Positions 49,768 through 57,319 of a stretch of 57,319 bases of DNA are shown here, in pieces; the stretch's first letter is position 1; each line of letters begins with the position of its first letter. The position numbers and the translations under genes are program-made. Under the pieces are notes generated by a model that did not search any database, was not told the origin of the DNA, and saw only the letters and a list, made by a program, of their open reading frames with translations. Origin of the DNA: an uncultured Oscillibacter sp. (lineage in GTDB: Bacteria > Bacillota > Clostridia > Oscillospirales > Oscillospiraceae); assembly GCA_934574045.1 (NCBI GenBank), contig CAKTMK010000013.1, positions 1 to 57,319 on the forward strand, read 5' to 3'.

Positions 49768-50624
49768 ATTCCGTATTTTCACAGCGGCGGCGCAGGCTGC
49801 TGGCGATGAAGGCGTTCCGGGACGGGCGGACCCACGCGGCCCCGGCGGGGACCCCGTGTCCCGGCTGCGGGCAGACCGTGGGCGGCGCGGAGCTGGCGCG
49901 GACCCAGTTCGTCTGCCCCCGCTGCGGGCATCATTTCCCGCTGGGCGGGTATTACCGCCTGAGCACGCTGCTGGACCCCGGCTCCTTCCGGGAGCTGAAC
50001 GAGCGGCTGACCTCTGCGGACCCGCTCCATTTCCCCGGCTATCCGGCCAAGCTGGAGGCCGCGCGGAAAAAGACCGGGCTGAACGAGGCGGCGGTTACCG
50101 CCGTGGGCAGCGTGGACGGGCGCAAGTGCGTCGTCGGCGTTCTGGACGGGCGCTTCTTCCTCGGCAGCATGAGCGCCGCCGTGGGGGAAAAGCTGACCCG
50201 CGCCATCGAGTATGCCGGACGGTATAAGCTGCCGCTCATCATTTTCTCCGCCAGCGGCGGCGCGCGGATGCAGGAGGGCATCCTCTCCCTGATGCAGATG
50301 GCCAAGACCAGCGCGGCGCTGGCCCGCTTCGGCGAGAAGGGCGGCTTTTTCCTCTCCGTTCTCACCGACCCCACCACCGGCGGCGTCACCGCCAGCTTTG
50401 CAAGTCTGGGCGACGTGATCCTCGCGGAGCCGGGGGCGCTGATCGGCTTTGCCGGGCCGCGGGTCATCGAGCAGACCATCGGCCAGAAGCTGCCGGAGGG
50501 CTTTCAGCGGGCGGAGTTTCAGATGGAGCACGGCTTTGTGGACGCGGTGGTGCCGCGGAGCGAACTGAGAGGGGTCGTCTCCCGCCTGCTGGCGCTGCAT
50601 GAAAGGGGTGGGCGCAATGGCTGA
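49764..50624 (+). CDS. accD: Acetyl-CoA carboxylase carboxyltransferase beta subunit
   Basis: A 286-residue subunit with an N-terminal Cys4 zinc ribbon (CPGC and CPRC, residues ~29-52) and the crotonase-fold carboxyltransferase core (FSASGGARMQEGILSLMQM, then DPTTGGVTASFA). It pairs with AccA to move CO2 from biotin to acetyl-CoA. Its stop overlaps the accA start by eight bases. Confidence 0.96.
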   Translation: MNSVFSQRRRRLLAMKAFRDGRTHAAPAGTPCPGCGQTVGGAELARTQFVCPRCGHHFPLGGYYRLSTLLDPGSFRELNERLTSADPLHFPGYPAKLEAARKKTGLNEAAVTAVGSVDGRKCVVGVLDGRFFLGSMSAAVGEKLTRAIEYAGRYKLPLIIFSASGGARMQEGILSLMQMAKTSAALARFGEKGGFFLSVLTDPTTGGVTASFASLGDVILAEPGALIGFAGPRVIEQTIGQKLPEGFQRAEFQMEHGFVDAVVPRSELRGVVSRLLALHERGGRNG

Positions 50625-51429
50625 GCTGACCGCTGCCCAGCGGGTGGCCATCGCCCGCCATCCCCAGCGGCCCAACGCGCAGGAGATCTTTGACGGCCTG
50701 TTTACCGACCTGTTCATCCAGCGGGGCGACCGACTGGCCGGAGAGGACGAGAGCATTCTGGGCGGCATCGCCCGGTTCCACGGGCGGCCCGTCACCGTCA
50801 TCGCCACCCGCAAGGGCCGCACGCTGGAGGAAAACCTGCGCTGCAATTTCGGGATGCCCTCGCCGGAGGGCTACCGCAAGGCGCTGCGCCTGATGCGTCA
50901 GGCGGAGAAGTTCCGCCGCCCCATCCTCACCTTTATCGACACCCCCGGCGCGTACCCCGGCATGGAGGCTGAGGAGCGGGGGCAGGGCGAGGCCATCGCC
51001 CGGAACCTGCTGGAGATGAGCCGGCTGACCGTTCCGGTGGTCGCCGCCGTCACCGGCGAGGGAAACTCCGGCGGCGCGCTGGCGCTGGGCGTGGCAAACC
51101 GGGTGCTGATGCTGGAAAACGCGGTGTATTCCATCCTCTCGCCGGAGGGCTTCGCCTCCATCCTGTGGAAGGACGCCGGGCGGCATGAGGAGGCCTGCGA
51201 GCTGATGCAGCTCACGGCGCCGGACCTGAAGCGGCTGGGCGTGATCGACGAGATCGTGCCGGAGCCGGAGGGCGGCGCGCACCTTGCGCCGCAGATCGCC
51301 CTGCGGGCGCTGGACGAGGCGCTGGAGCGGGCGCTGGGGGCGCTGTGCCGCCAGAGCGGAGAGGCGCTGGCCGCGGCCCGCTATCAGAAATTCAGACAGA
51401 TGGGGACGCCCCCAAAGGAGGAGCAATGA
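50617..51429 (+). CDS. accA: Acetyl-CoA carboxylase carboxyltransferase alpha subunit
   Basis: A 270-residue partner of AccD. Signature stretches are FGMPSPEGYRKALRLM, FIDTPGAYPG, AEERGQGEAIARNL and TGEGNSGGALALG. The ATG at 50617 follows AAGGGGTGGGCGCA. An upstream in-frame ATG lies within accD and is less likely. Its stop overlaps the fabH start (ATGA). Confidence 0.96.
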   Translation: MAELTAAQRVAIARHPQRPNAQEIFDGLFTDLFIQRGDRLAGEDESILGGIARFHGRPVTVIATRKGRTLEENLRCNFGMPSPEGYRKALRLMRQAEKFRRPILTFIDTPGAYPGMEAEERGQGEAIARNLLEMSRLTVPVVAAVTGEGNSGGALALGVANRVLMLENAVYSILSPEGFASILWKDAGRHEEACELMQLTAPDLKRLGVIDEIVPEPEGGAHLAPQIALRALDEALERALGALCRQSGEALAAARYQKFRQMGTPPKEEQ

Positions 51430-52373
51430 GTGGGATCAAGATCTGCGGCATGGGGCATTACGCCCCGCCGAAGCTGATGACGAACGAGGATCTGACGAAG
51501 ATCGTGGATACCAGCGACGAGTGGATCACCACCCGCACCGGCATCAAGACCCGGCACCACTGCGTGAAGGAGACGCACGCCGATATGTGCCGCGAGGCGG
51601 CGCGGATGGCGCTGAAAAACGCGGGCGTCGCGCCGGAGGAGATCGGCGCGTGCATCGTGGCGACCCTGACGCCGGACTATCTGGCGCCCTCCGCCGCGTG
51701 TCTGGTGCAGCGGGACGTTGGCCTGCCCCACGACACGGTGTGCTTCGACCTTAACGGCGCGTGCAGCGGCTTCCTGTTCGCCATGCACACCATGGAGTGC
51801 CTGCTGGCGGCCTCACCCCGGAAGTACGGGCTGGTCATCGGCGCGGAGATGCTCAGCCGGTTCATCAACTGGCAGGACCGGGGCACCTGCGTCCTGTTCG
51901 GCGACGCGGCGGGCGCGGCGGTGGTGGAGTGGAGCGAGGAGTACGAGTCCATCCACGCGCTGCTGGGCTGCCACGGGGACAGCGATATGCTGGGCGTCAC
52001 CGGCGCGGGACACGCCGACCCGCCCCAGATCTTCATGCACGGCCAGCCGGTGTTCAAATTCGCCGTCACCGCCGTGCCGTGGTGCATCGATCAGGTGCTG
52101 GCGCGCAACGGCCGGACCGTGGACGACGTGGACTTCTTCGTGTTTCATCAGGCCAACGCCCGCATCATTGATCTGGCGGTGCGCAAGTACCGCATCCCGG
52201 AGGAAAAGTACTATAAGAATATCGAGCGCTACGGAAACACTTCAGCCGCCAGCATCCCCACCGTGCTCAGCGAGCTGGCGCAGCAGGGCCGGGTCGGCTC
52301 CGGCAGCCGGGTGCTGCTGGTGGGCTTCGGCGGCGGGCTGACGTGGGGCGCGGCGCTGGTGGAATTCAAATAA
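51426..52373 (+). CDS. fabH: Beta-ketoacyl-ACP synthase III
   Basis: A 315-residue initiating condensing enzyme that joins an acyl-CoA primer to malonyl-ACP. The catalytic Cys is in LNGACSGFLFA, the His in FHQANARI and the Asn in YGNTSAASIP. The start ATG follows AAAGGAGGAGCA. The usual DTSDEWITTRTGI near the N terminus is complete. Confidence 0.97.
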   Translation: MSGIKICGMGHYAPPKLMTNEDLTKIVDTSDEWITTRTGIKTRHHCVKETHADMCREAARMALKNAGVAPEEIGACIVATLTPDYLAPSAACLVQRDVGLPHDTVCFDLNGACSGFLFAMHTMECLLAASPRKYGLVIGAEMLSRFINWQDRGTCVLFGDAAGAAVVEWSEEYESIHALLGCHGDSDMLGVTGAGHADPPQIFMHGQPVFKFAVTAVPWCIDQVLARNGRTVDDVDFFVFHQANARIIDLAVRKYRIPEEKYYKNIERYGNTSAASIPTVLSELAQQGRVGSGSRVLLVGFGGGLTWGAALVEFK

Positions 52374-52419
52374 CGTGGAGAAAGGAACTCCGCGGGAGGC
52401 CGCGGGGAGACGGAACGAT

Positions 52420-53352
52420 ATGAAACTCAACGAGCTTCTGGGGACCGAGTTCCCCATCATTCAGGGCGGCATGGCCAACATCGCCACTGGCGAGTTCGCC
52501 GCTGCCTGCTCCAACGCCGGTGCGCTGGGCATGATCGCCACCGGCGGCTGGGACGCCGCGCGCCTGCGCACGGAGATCCGCCGGGCCAAGGAGCTGACGG
52601 ACAAACCCTTCGGCGTGAACCTGATGCTCATGAGCCCCTATGCCGACGAGATCGCTCAGGTCATTCTGGAGGAGGGCGTCAAGGTGGTCACCACTGGCGC
52701 GGGCAATCCAGGAAAGTACATCCCCGCGTGGAAGGCGGCTGGCATCAAGGTCATGCCCGTGGTGGCGGCGGCGGTGCTGGCCCGGCGGCTGGAGCGCTAC
52801 GGCGTGGACGCGTTCATCGCCGAGGGCACGGAGTCCGGCGGCCACGTGGGCGAGATGACCACCATGGCGCTGGTGCCGCAGGTCATCGACGCGGTGAGCG
52901 TCCCCGTCATTGCCGCCGGCGGCATCGCCGACGGGCGGCAGATGGCCGCGGCCTATGCGCTGGGGGCCATCGGCGTGCAGGTGGGCACCTGTCTGCTGGC
53001 CAGCGCCGAGTGCCCCATCCACCAGCGGTATAAGGAGGCCATCCTAAAGGCCAAGGACTCCGACACCGTGGTCACGGGCCGCAGCATCGGCGGGCCGGTG
53101 CGGGTGCTGAAGAACAAGATGTCCCGCACGTATCTGGAGCTGGAGAAGCGCAGCGCGTCTCTGGAGGAGCTGGAGCAGGTGACGCTGGGCGGCCTGCGCC
53201 GGGCGGTGCTGGAGGGCGATGTGGAAAACGGAAGCGTCATGTCCGGTCAGGTGGCGGGGATGCTCCACGAGATCCGGCCGGTGCGGCAGATCTTTGAGGA
53301 GCTGACCGCCGGCGGCCAGCGGCGCATCCGGGAAATGGCGGCGGAATTATGA
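52420..53352 (+). CDS. fabK: Enoyl-ACP reductase II (FMN-dependent FabK)
   Basis: A 310-residue FMN TIM-barrel of the 2-nitropropane dioxygenase/FabK family that reduces enoyl-ACP at the end of each cycle. Motifs are PIIQGGMANIATGEFAAA, FGVNLML, FIAEGTESGGHVGEM with the family His, and VIAAGGIADGRQMAAA. FabK enzymes are unrelated to FabI and insensitive to triclosan. The ATG at 52420 follows GGGGAGACGGAACGAT, 46 bases after fabH. Confidence 0.95.
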   Translation: MKLNELLGTEFPIIQGGMANIATGEFAAACSNAGALGMIATGGWDAARLRTEIRRAKELTDKPFGVNLMLMSPYADEIAQVILEEGVKVVTTGAGNPGKYIPAWKAAGIKVMPVVAAAVLARRLERYGVDAFIAEGTESGGHVGEMTTMALVPQVIDAVSVPVIAAGGIADGRQMAAAYALGAIGVQVGTCLLASAECPIHQRYKEAILKAKDSDTVVTGRSIGGPVRVLKNKMSRTYLELEKRSASLEELEQVTLGGLRRAVLEGDVENGSVMSGQVAGMLHEIRPVRQIFEELTAGGQRRIREMAAEL

Positions 53353-54287
53353 AGCTGGGCTTTTTGTATGCCGGACAGGGCGCGCAGCACCCCGGCATGG
53401 GCGCGGACCTCTATGAAAAGTATCCGGCGTTCCGCGCCGCGCTGGACGGGGCGGACGCGGGCTTTGACCTCAAGACCGTCTCCTTTTCCGACCCGGACGG
53501 CGTTTTGAACGAGACACAGTACACCCAGCCCTGCATGGTGGCCTTTGCCGTGGGGCTGACGGACGTGCTGGCGGAGAAGGGGATCGTCCCCGCGGCGGCG
53601 GCGGGTCTGTCGCTGGGCGAGTATTCCGCGCTGTACGCCGCGGGCGTGCTGGACGGGCGGACCGCCGTGGAGATCGCGGCGTTCCGCGGCAGGGCCATGG
53701 CGGACGCGGCGGCGGGCGTGGAGTCCGCCATGATCGCCGTTCTGGGCGCGGACCGGGAGACGGTGGCTGCGGCCTGCGCCGAGGCATCGGCGCTGGGCGT
53801 GGCGGAGCCGTGCAACTTCAACTGCCCCGGCCAGATCGTCATCGGCGGGGAGAAGGCGGCGGTGGAAAGGGCCGCGGCCCTCGCCCGGGAGCGCGGCGCG
53901 CGCCGGTGTATGCCGCTGAAGGTCAGCGGTCCGTTCCATACCTCGCTCCTCAAGCCCGCCGGCGACGCCCTGCGCAGGCGCTTTGAGACGGTGGCGTTCC
54001 GGGAGCCGAAGATCCCCGTCCTGCACAACTGTCTCGGCGGGCAGCGGACGGCGGAGGACACGATCCCGGCCCTGCTGGAGCGGCAGGTGCAGTCCAGCGT
54101 GTATATGGAGGACTGCATTCGCGCCATGGCGGCGCTGGGCGTGGACGCCATGGTGGAGATCGGGCCGGGCCGCGCCCTGAGCGGCTTTGTAAAAAAGACG
54201 CTGCCGGGCTTCCCCGTCCTCGCCGTGGAGACGGCGGAGGAGGTCGAGAAGCTGCCGGAGCTTTTGAAAGAGGTGGAGAGCAGATGA
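53349..54287 (+). CDS. fabD: Malonyl-CoA:ACP transacylase
   Basis: A 312-residue acyltransferase that loads malonate on ACP. The N terminus GFLYAGQGAQHPGMG, the nucleophile GLSLGEYSALYAAG near residue 90 and the His in VSGPFHTSLLKPAG are intact. It overlaps fabK and fabG by four bases each. Confidence 0.97.
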   Translation: MKLGFLYAGQGAQHPGMGADLYEKYPAFRAALDGADAGFDLKTVSFSDPDGVLNETQYTQPCMVAFAVGLTDVLAEKGIVPAAAAGLSLGEYSALYAAGVLDGRTAVEIAAFRGRAMADAAAGVESAMIAVLGADRETVAAACAEASALGVAEPCNFNCPGQIVIGGEKAAVERAAALARERGARRCMPLKVSGPFHTSLLKPAGDALRRRFETVAFREPKIPVLHNCLGGQRTAEDTIPALLERQVQSSVYMEDCIRAMAALGVDAMVEIGPGRALSGFVKKTLPGFPVLAVETAEEVEKLPELLKEVESR

Positions 54288-55027
54288 GCTTTGCGGGAAA
54301 GACCGCCGTGGTCACCGGCGGGAGCCGGGGCCTCGGCCGGGCCGTCTGCCGCCTGCTGGCGGCGGAGGGAGCCAACGTGGTGTTCTGCTACGCCGGAAAC
54401 GCCGCCGCGGCGCAGGAGACGGTCCGGGAGCTGGAGGCGCTGGGCGCGCAGGTCCGGGCCGTTCAGGCTGACATATCGGACCCGTCGGCGGTGAAGCTGC
54501 TGATGGACACGGCGATCAGAGACTTCGGCCGCATCGACATTCTGGTGAACAACGCGGGCATCACCCGGGACGGTCTTGCCATGACCATGAAGGAGACGGA
54601 CTTTGACGCGGTGATCGCCACAAATCTCAAGGGCGTGTTCCTGTGCATGAAGGCGGCGGCGCGGATCATGCTGCGTCAGAAATACGGCCGCATCGTCAGC
54701 ATCAGCTCCGTGGTGGGCGTGCACGGCAACGCCGGACAGATCAATTACGCCGCCAGCAAGGCCGGCGTGATCGGCATGACCAAGTCCCTCGCTAAGGAAC
54801 TGGCCGCCAAGGGCGTGACGGTGAACGCGGTGGCCCCCGGCTTTATCGAGACGGACATGACCGCCGCCCTGCCGGAGACCGCGCGGACGGCGCTGCTGGC
54901 CACCATTCCGCAGGCGCGTCTCGGCGCGCCGGAGGACGTGGCGCAGGCGGTGGCGTTCCTCGCCGGAGACGGCGCGTCCTATATCACCGGACAGGTCCTG
55001 GGTGTGGACGGCGGCATGGGAATGTGA
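54284..55027 (+). CDS. fabG: 3-oxoacyl-ACP reductase
   Basis: A 247-residue NADPH-dependent short-chain dehydrogenase. Cofactor motif VTGGSRGLGRAVCRLLA, NNAGITRDGL, catalytic Ser in SISSVVGVHGN and Tyr-Lys in NYAASKAGVIG are all present; the ending TGQVLGVDGGMGM is typical. Confidence 0.97.
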   Translation: MSFAGKTAVVTGGSRGLGRAVCRLLAAEGANVVFCYAGNAAAAQETVRELEALGAQVRAVQADISDPSAVKLLMDTAIRDFGRIDILVNNAGITRDGLAMTMKETDFDAVIATNLKGVFLCMKAAARIMLRQKYGRIVSISSVVGVHGNAGQINYAASKAGVIGMTKSLAKELAAKGVTVNAVAPGFIETDMTAALPETARTALLATIPQARLGAPEDVAQAVAFLAGDGASYITGQVLGVDGGMGM

Positions 55028-55061
55028 TACAATCATAAAACGGAAAAGGATCGGGCTGAAT

Positions 55062-56303
55062 ATGGAAAAAAGACGAGTTGTCATTACCGGCGCCGGCGCG
55101 ATCACGCCCATCGGCCACACCGCCGCCGAAAGCTGGCAGGCGGTGCGCGGCGGCGTGTGCGGCGTGGCGCCCATCTCCGCGTTCGACGCGGCGGACATGA
55201 AGGTGAAGCTGGCGGCGGAGGTCAAGGACTACGCGCCGGAGGCGTTTCTGGACAAGAAGGAAGCCAAGCACATGGACCGCTTCACCCAGTTCGCCGTCAT
55301 CGCCGCGCGGGAGGCGCTGCGGGACGCGGACTTTTCCGCGGAGAACGCCGACCTGGACCGCTGCGGCGTGATCGTGTCCAGCGGCATCGGCGGTCTGCAG
55401 GACACGGAGGAGCAGCACGACCGGGGCCGGGAGCGGGGCTTTGACCGGGTGTCCCCCTTCTATATCCCCATGGCCATCTGCAACATGGCCGCGGGACGGG
55501 TGGCCATCGAAGCGGGCTTCCGCGGGATGTGCTCCTGCCCGGTGACGGCCTGCGCCGGCGGGACCTACGCCGTGGGCGACGCGTTCCACTATATCCGGGA
55601 CGGATATGCGGACGCGATGCTCTGCGGCGGAAGCGAGTCCGCCGTGACGCCGCTGGCCATCGGCGGATTCACGTCCATGAAGGCGCTGACCGCCGCGGAG
55701 GACCCGAACCGGGCCTCCATTCCCTTTGACGCGGAGCGCAGCGGCTTTGTGCTGGGCGAGGGCGCGGCGGTGCTGCTGCTGGAGGAGCTGGAGCACGCCA
55801 AGGCCCGGGGCGCGAAGATCTACGCGGAGATGGTGGGCTACGGCGCCACCTGCGACGCCTATCACATGACCGCCCCCCTGCCGGACGGCAGCGGCGGCGC
55901 CAAGGCCATGGCCATGGCCCTGCGGGACGCGAATGCGCAGCCGGAGGATGTGGACTATATCAACGCCCACGGCACGTCCACCCACCTCAACGACGCGGGC
56001 GAGACCGCCGCCGTCAAGGCGGTGTTCGGCCCCCATGCGGCGAAGCTGGCCGTCAGCTCCACCAAGTCCATGACCGGCCATATGCTGGGCGCGGCGGGCG
56101 CGGTGGAGGCCATGTTCTGCGCCTTTGCCCTGCGGGACGGCTTCATCCCCGCCACCATCAACTATCAGGTCCCGGACCCGGAGTGCGATCTGGATGTGGT
56201 GCCCAACGTGGGGCGGGAAGCGCCCCTGCGGTACGCGCTGTCCAACTCGCTGGGCTTCGGCGGGCACAACGGCAGCATCCTGCTGAAGAAATGGGAGGCG
56301 TGA
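55062..56303 (+). CDS. fabF: Beta-ketoacyl-ACP synthase II
   Basis: A 413-residue elongating condensing enzyme. It starts MEKRRVVITGAGAITPIGH; the nucleophilic Cys is in CPVTACAGGTYAVGDA and the two His in NAHGTSTHLND and TGHMLGAAGAVEA. FabF members have a Ser or Thr around the nucleophile; here the motif is TACAGG. The ATG at 55062 has only a modest AAAGGAT site, 34 bases after fabG. A longer start overlapping fabG is unlikely. Confidence 0.96.
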   Translation: MEKRRVVITGAGAITPIGHTAAESWQAVRGGVCGVAPISAFDAADMKVKLAAEVKDYAPEAFLDKKEAKHMDRFTQFAVIAAREALRDADFSAENADLDRCGVIVSSGIGGLQDTEEQHDRGRERGFDRVSPFYIPMAICNMAAGRVAIEAGFRGMCSCPVTACAGGTYAVGDAFHYIRDGYADAMLCGGSESAVTPLAIGGFTSMKALTAAEDPNRASIPFDAERSGFVLGEGAAVLLLEELEHAKARGAKIYAEMVGYGATCDAYHMTAPLPDGSGGAKAMAMALRDANAQPEDVDYINAHGTSTHLNDAGETAAVKAVFGPHAAKLAVSSTKSMTGHMLGAAGAVEAMFCAFALRDGFIPATINYQVPDPECDLDVVPNVGREAPLRYALSNSLGFGGHNGSILLKKWEA

Positions 56304-56306
56304 GCG

Positions 56307-56741
56307 ATGGGGATGCAGTATGACTCCGACCAGATCGCCCAGATCCTGCCCCACCGCTATCCCTTCGCGCTGGTGGACCGGATCGTGGACGGCGAGGAGG
56401 GGAAATGGGCAAAGGGGATCAAGTGCGTCACGGTGAACGAGCCGTTTTTTCAGGGCCACTTTCCCCAAAAGCACGTGATGCCCGGCGTCCTGATCGTGGA
56501 GGCCATGGCGCAGGTCGGCGGCGTGGCGGTGCTGGCGCTGCCGGCCAACCGGGGAAAGCTGGCGTTTCTCGGCGGCATCAAAAACGCCCGCTTCCGCCGT
56601 CAGGTGGTCCCCGGCGACGTGCTGGAGATCACCTGCACGCTGACGAAGCAGCGCGGCCCGGTGGGGATCGGCGAGGCGGAGGCGCGGGTCGGCGGCGAGC
56701 TGGCTGCGTCGGCGGAGCTGACGTTCGCCATCGGCGGGTGA
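56307..56741 (+). CDS. fabZ: 3-hydroxyacyl-ACP dehydratase
   Basis: A 144-residue hot-dog dehydratase. The His is in ILPHRYPFALVDRI and the Glu in GHFPQKHVMPGVLIVEAMAQ. With FabF, FabG and FabK it completes the elongation cycle. It begins three bases after fabF. No FabA, FabM or FabN is present, so unsaturated fatty acid synthesis is not explained here. Confidence 0.96.
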   Translation: MGMQYDSDQIAQILPHRYPFALVDRIVDGEEGKWAKGIKCVTVNEPFFQGHFPQKHVMPGVLIVEAMAQVGGVAVLALPANRGKLAFLGGIKNARFRRQVVPGDVLEITCTLTKQRGPVGIGEAEARVGGELAASAELTFAIGG

Positions 56742-56801
56742 GCGCTGGCCCGCCGCCCCGCGCGGCTGCGCGGTAAAAAAAGAGATGGGAGCGGGTCTAT
56801 C

Positions 56802-57272
56802 ATGCTGGATCAACTGTTTTTGGAGGTCTATACCAAGTTCAAGCTGCATTTTTACCGGGAGGTGCTCGGACTCTTTCAGTCCCGGGAGGCCAGCCTGACC
56901 ACGGTGGAGACGTTCTGCATGGAGTCGATCCAGGCGCTGGGGGACCCGACGGTGAACGAATTTGCGTCCTTTCTCCACATTTCCCCGCCTAACGCGGCGT
57001 ATAAGATCAACAGCCTTGTGAAGAAGGGGTATCTGGAGCGGGTGCAGTCGCCGGAGGACCGGCGGGAATACCACCTGCACGTGACGCAGAAGTATATCGA
57101 CTACTATAATATCAGCATCGCCTATGTGGAGGAGGTCTGTGCCCGCATCCAGAGCCGCTTCTCGGCGGACAAATGCGCGGAGCTGGAGAAAATGCTGGAT
57201 ATTGTCAGCCGGGAGCTGATGGCGGACGTGGGTCTGTCCGGCGCGGTCCCCGCGGAGCAGGAAACGGAATGA
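56802..57272 (+). CDS. MarR-family regulator, probable FabT-like fatty acid repressor
   Basis: A 156-residue winged helix-turn-helix protein. The DNA-binding part is around DPTVNEFASFLHISPPNAAY and KINSLVKKGYLERVQSPEDR, with the wing RREYHLHVT; flanking helices form the dimer. In lactic acid bacteria FabT represses the fab operon with acyl-ACP as corepressor. Here the gene is last in the operon, not first. Its likely target is the inverted repeat at 47556-47579. The assignment to FabT rests on context. Confidence 0.8.
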   Translation: MLDQLFLEVYTKFKLHFYREVLGLFQSREASLTTVETFCMESIQALGDPTVNEFASFLHISPPNAAYKINSLVKKGYLERVQSPEDRREYHLHVTQKYIDYYNISIAYVEEVCARIQSRFSADKCAELEKMLDIVSRELMADVGLSGAVPAEQETE

Positions 57273-57277
57273 CGCGG

Positions 57278-57319
57278 CGCGCCGTCCGCCCGGAGCAGCT
57301 TCCGGAGCGGACGGCGCGT
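57278..57319 (+). terminator. Likely operon terminator hairpin, cut by the window end
   Basis: CGCGCCGTCCGC (57278-57289) pairs with GCGGACGGCGCG (57307-57318). Any T-tract lies beyond the window. Confidence 0.6.

Noticed and set aside
1..57319. Mobile elements, CRISPR arrays, tRNA or rRNA genes
   Set aside because: Reading both strands I found no transposase, integrase, regularly spaced repeats, tRNA T-loop sequences or rRNA stretches.

Overview
The window (57,319 bp) is very GC-rich, densely coding chromosomal DNA. It most likely comes from an anaerobic, spore-forming high-GC Clostridia, and the Oscillospiraceae is my best guess. The evidence is spmA/spmB, an AbrB homologue with a Cys-pair tail, clostridial-style MutS2 and YqzL/RecO, FabK instead of FabI, the class 1B PyrD/PyrK pair, and consensus sigma-A promoters standing out in AT-rich gaps. 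I see no phage, IS element, CRISPR array, rRNA or tRNA gene. This is inference from gene content; no database was searched.

Layout. 1-3.3 kb: a polysaccharide-initiating sugar phosphotransferase, spmA-spmB, and abrB. 3.3-6.6 kb: a lipoate operon (two lipoate-protein ligases, lipoyl synthase, a free-standing lipoyl carrier) read leftward from a perfect sigma-A promoter. 6.8-9.4 kb: tcdA, then an Rrf2 regulator divergent from cysK with shared operator-like sites. 9.5-14.5 kb: a GntR-AICAR transformylase-IMP dehydrogenase operon, aroK, and a Gre factor. 14.5-21.4 kb: a DMT transporter and the seven-gene pyrimidine operon pyrC-K-D-F-E-B-I. 21.4-24.3 kb: trkA-trkH potassium uptake. 24.5-32.3 kb: a TetM/EF-G-like GTPase fused to a Rae1/YacP-type nuclease, then yqzL, recO, mutS2, udp and mscS. 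32.4-36.7 kb: an apbE-NusG domain II-Gx transporter-AAA ATPase-dehydrogenase operon. 36.8-45.6 kb: an orphan membrane protein, a pyruvyltransferase/F420-hydrogenase-beta fusion, dCMP deaminase, XdhC, SPFH/NfeD, an rRNA methyltransferase and an ATC hydrolase-like protein. 45.7-46.2 kb: no credible gene, but a strong promoter, a long-range inverted repeat and three tandem terminators that together look like a structured non-coding RNA. 46.3-57.3 kb: a FliB-like methylase and the complete fatty acid operon acpP-accBCDA-fabH-K-D-G-F-Z-marR.

How the parts connect. The pyr genes make UMP from carbamoyl aspartate, and the purine pair completes formylation and IMP oxidation. The acc/fab genes turn acetyl-CoA into acyl-ACP. 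The MarR regulator and an inverted repeat at the acpP start suggest FabT-like feedback. The lipoate cluster loads a carrier whose enzyme is not in the window. The most unusual items are the GTPase-nuclease fusion, which may be a ribosome A-site mRNA-cleavage or rescue factor, and the candidate RNA gene at 45.7-46.2 kb.
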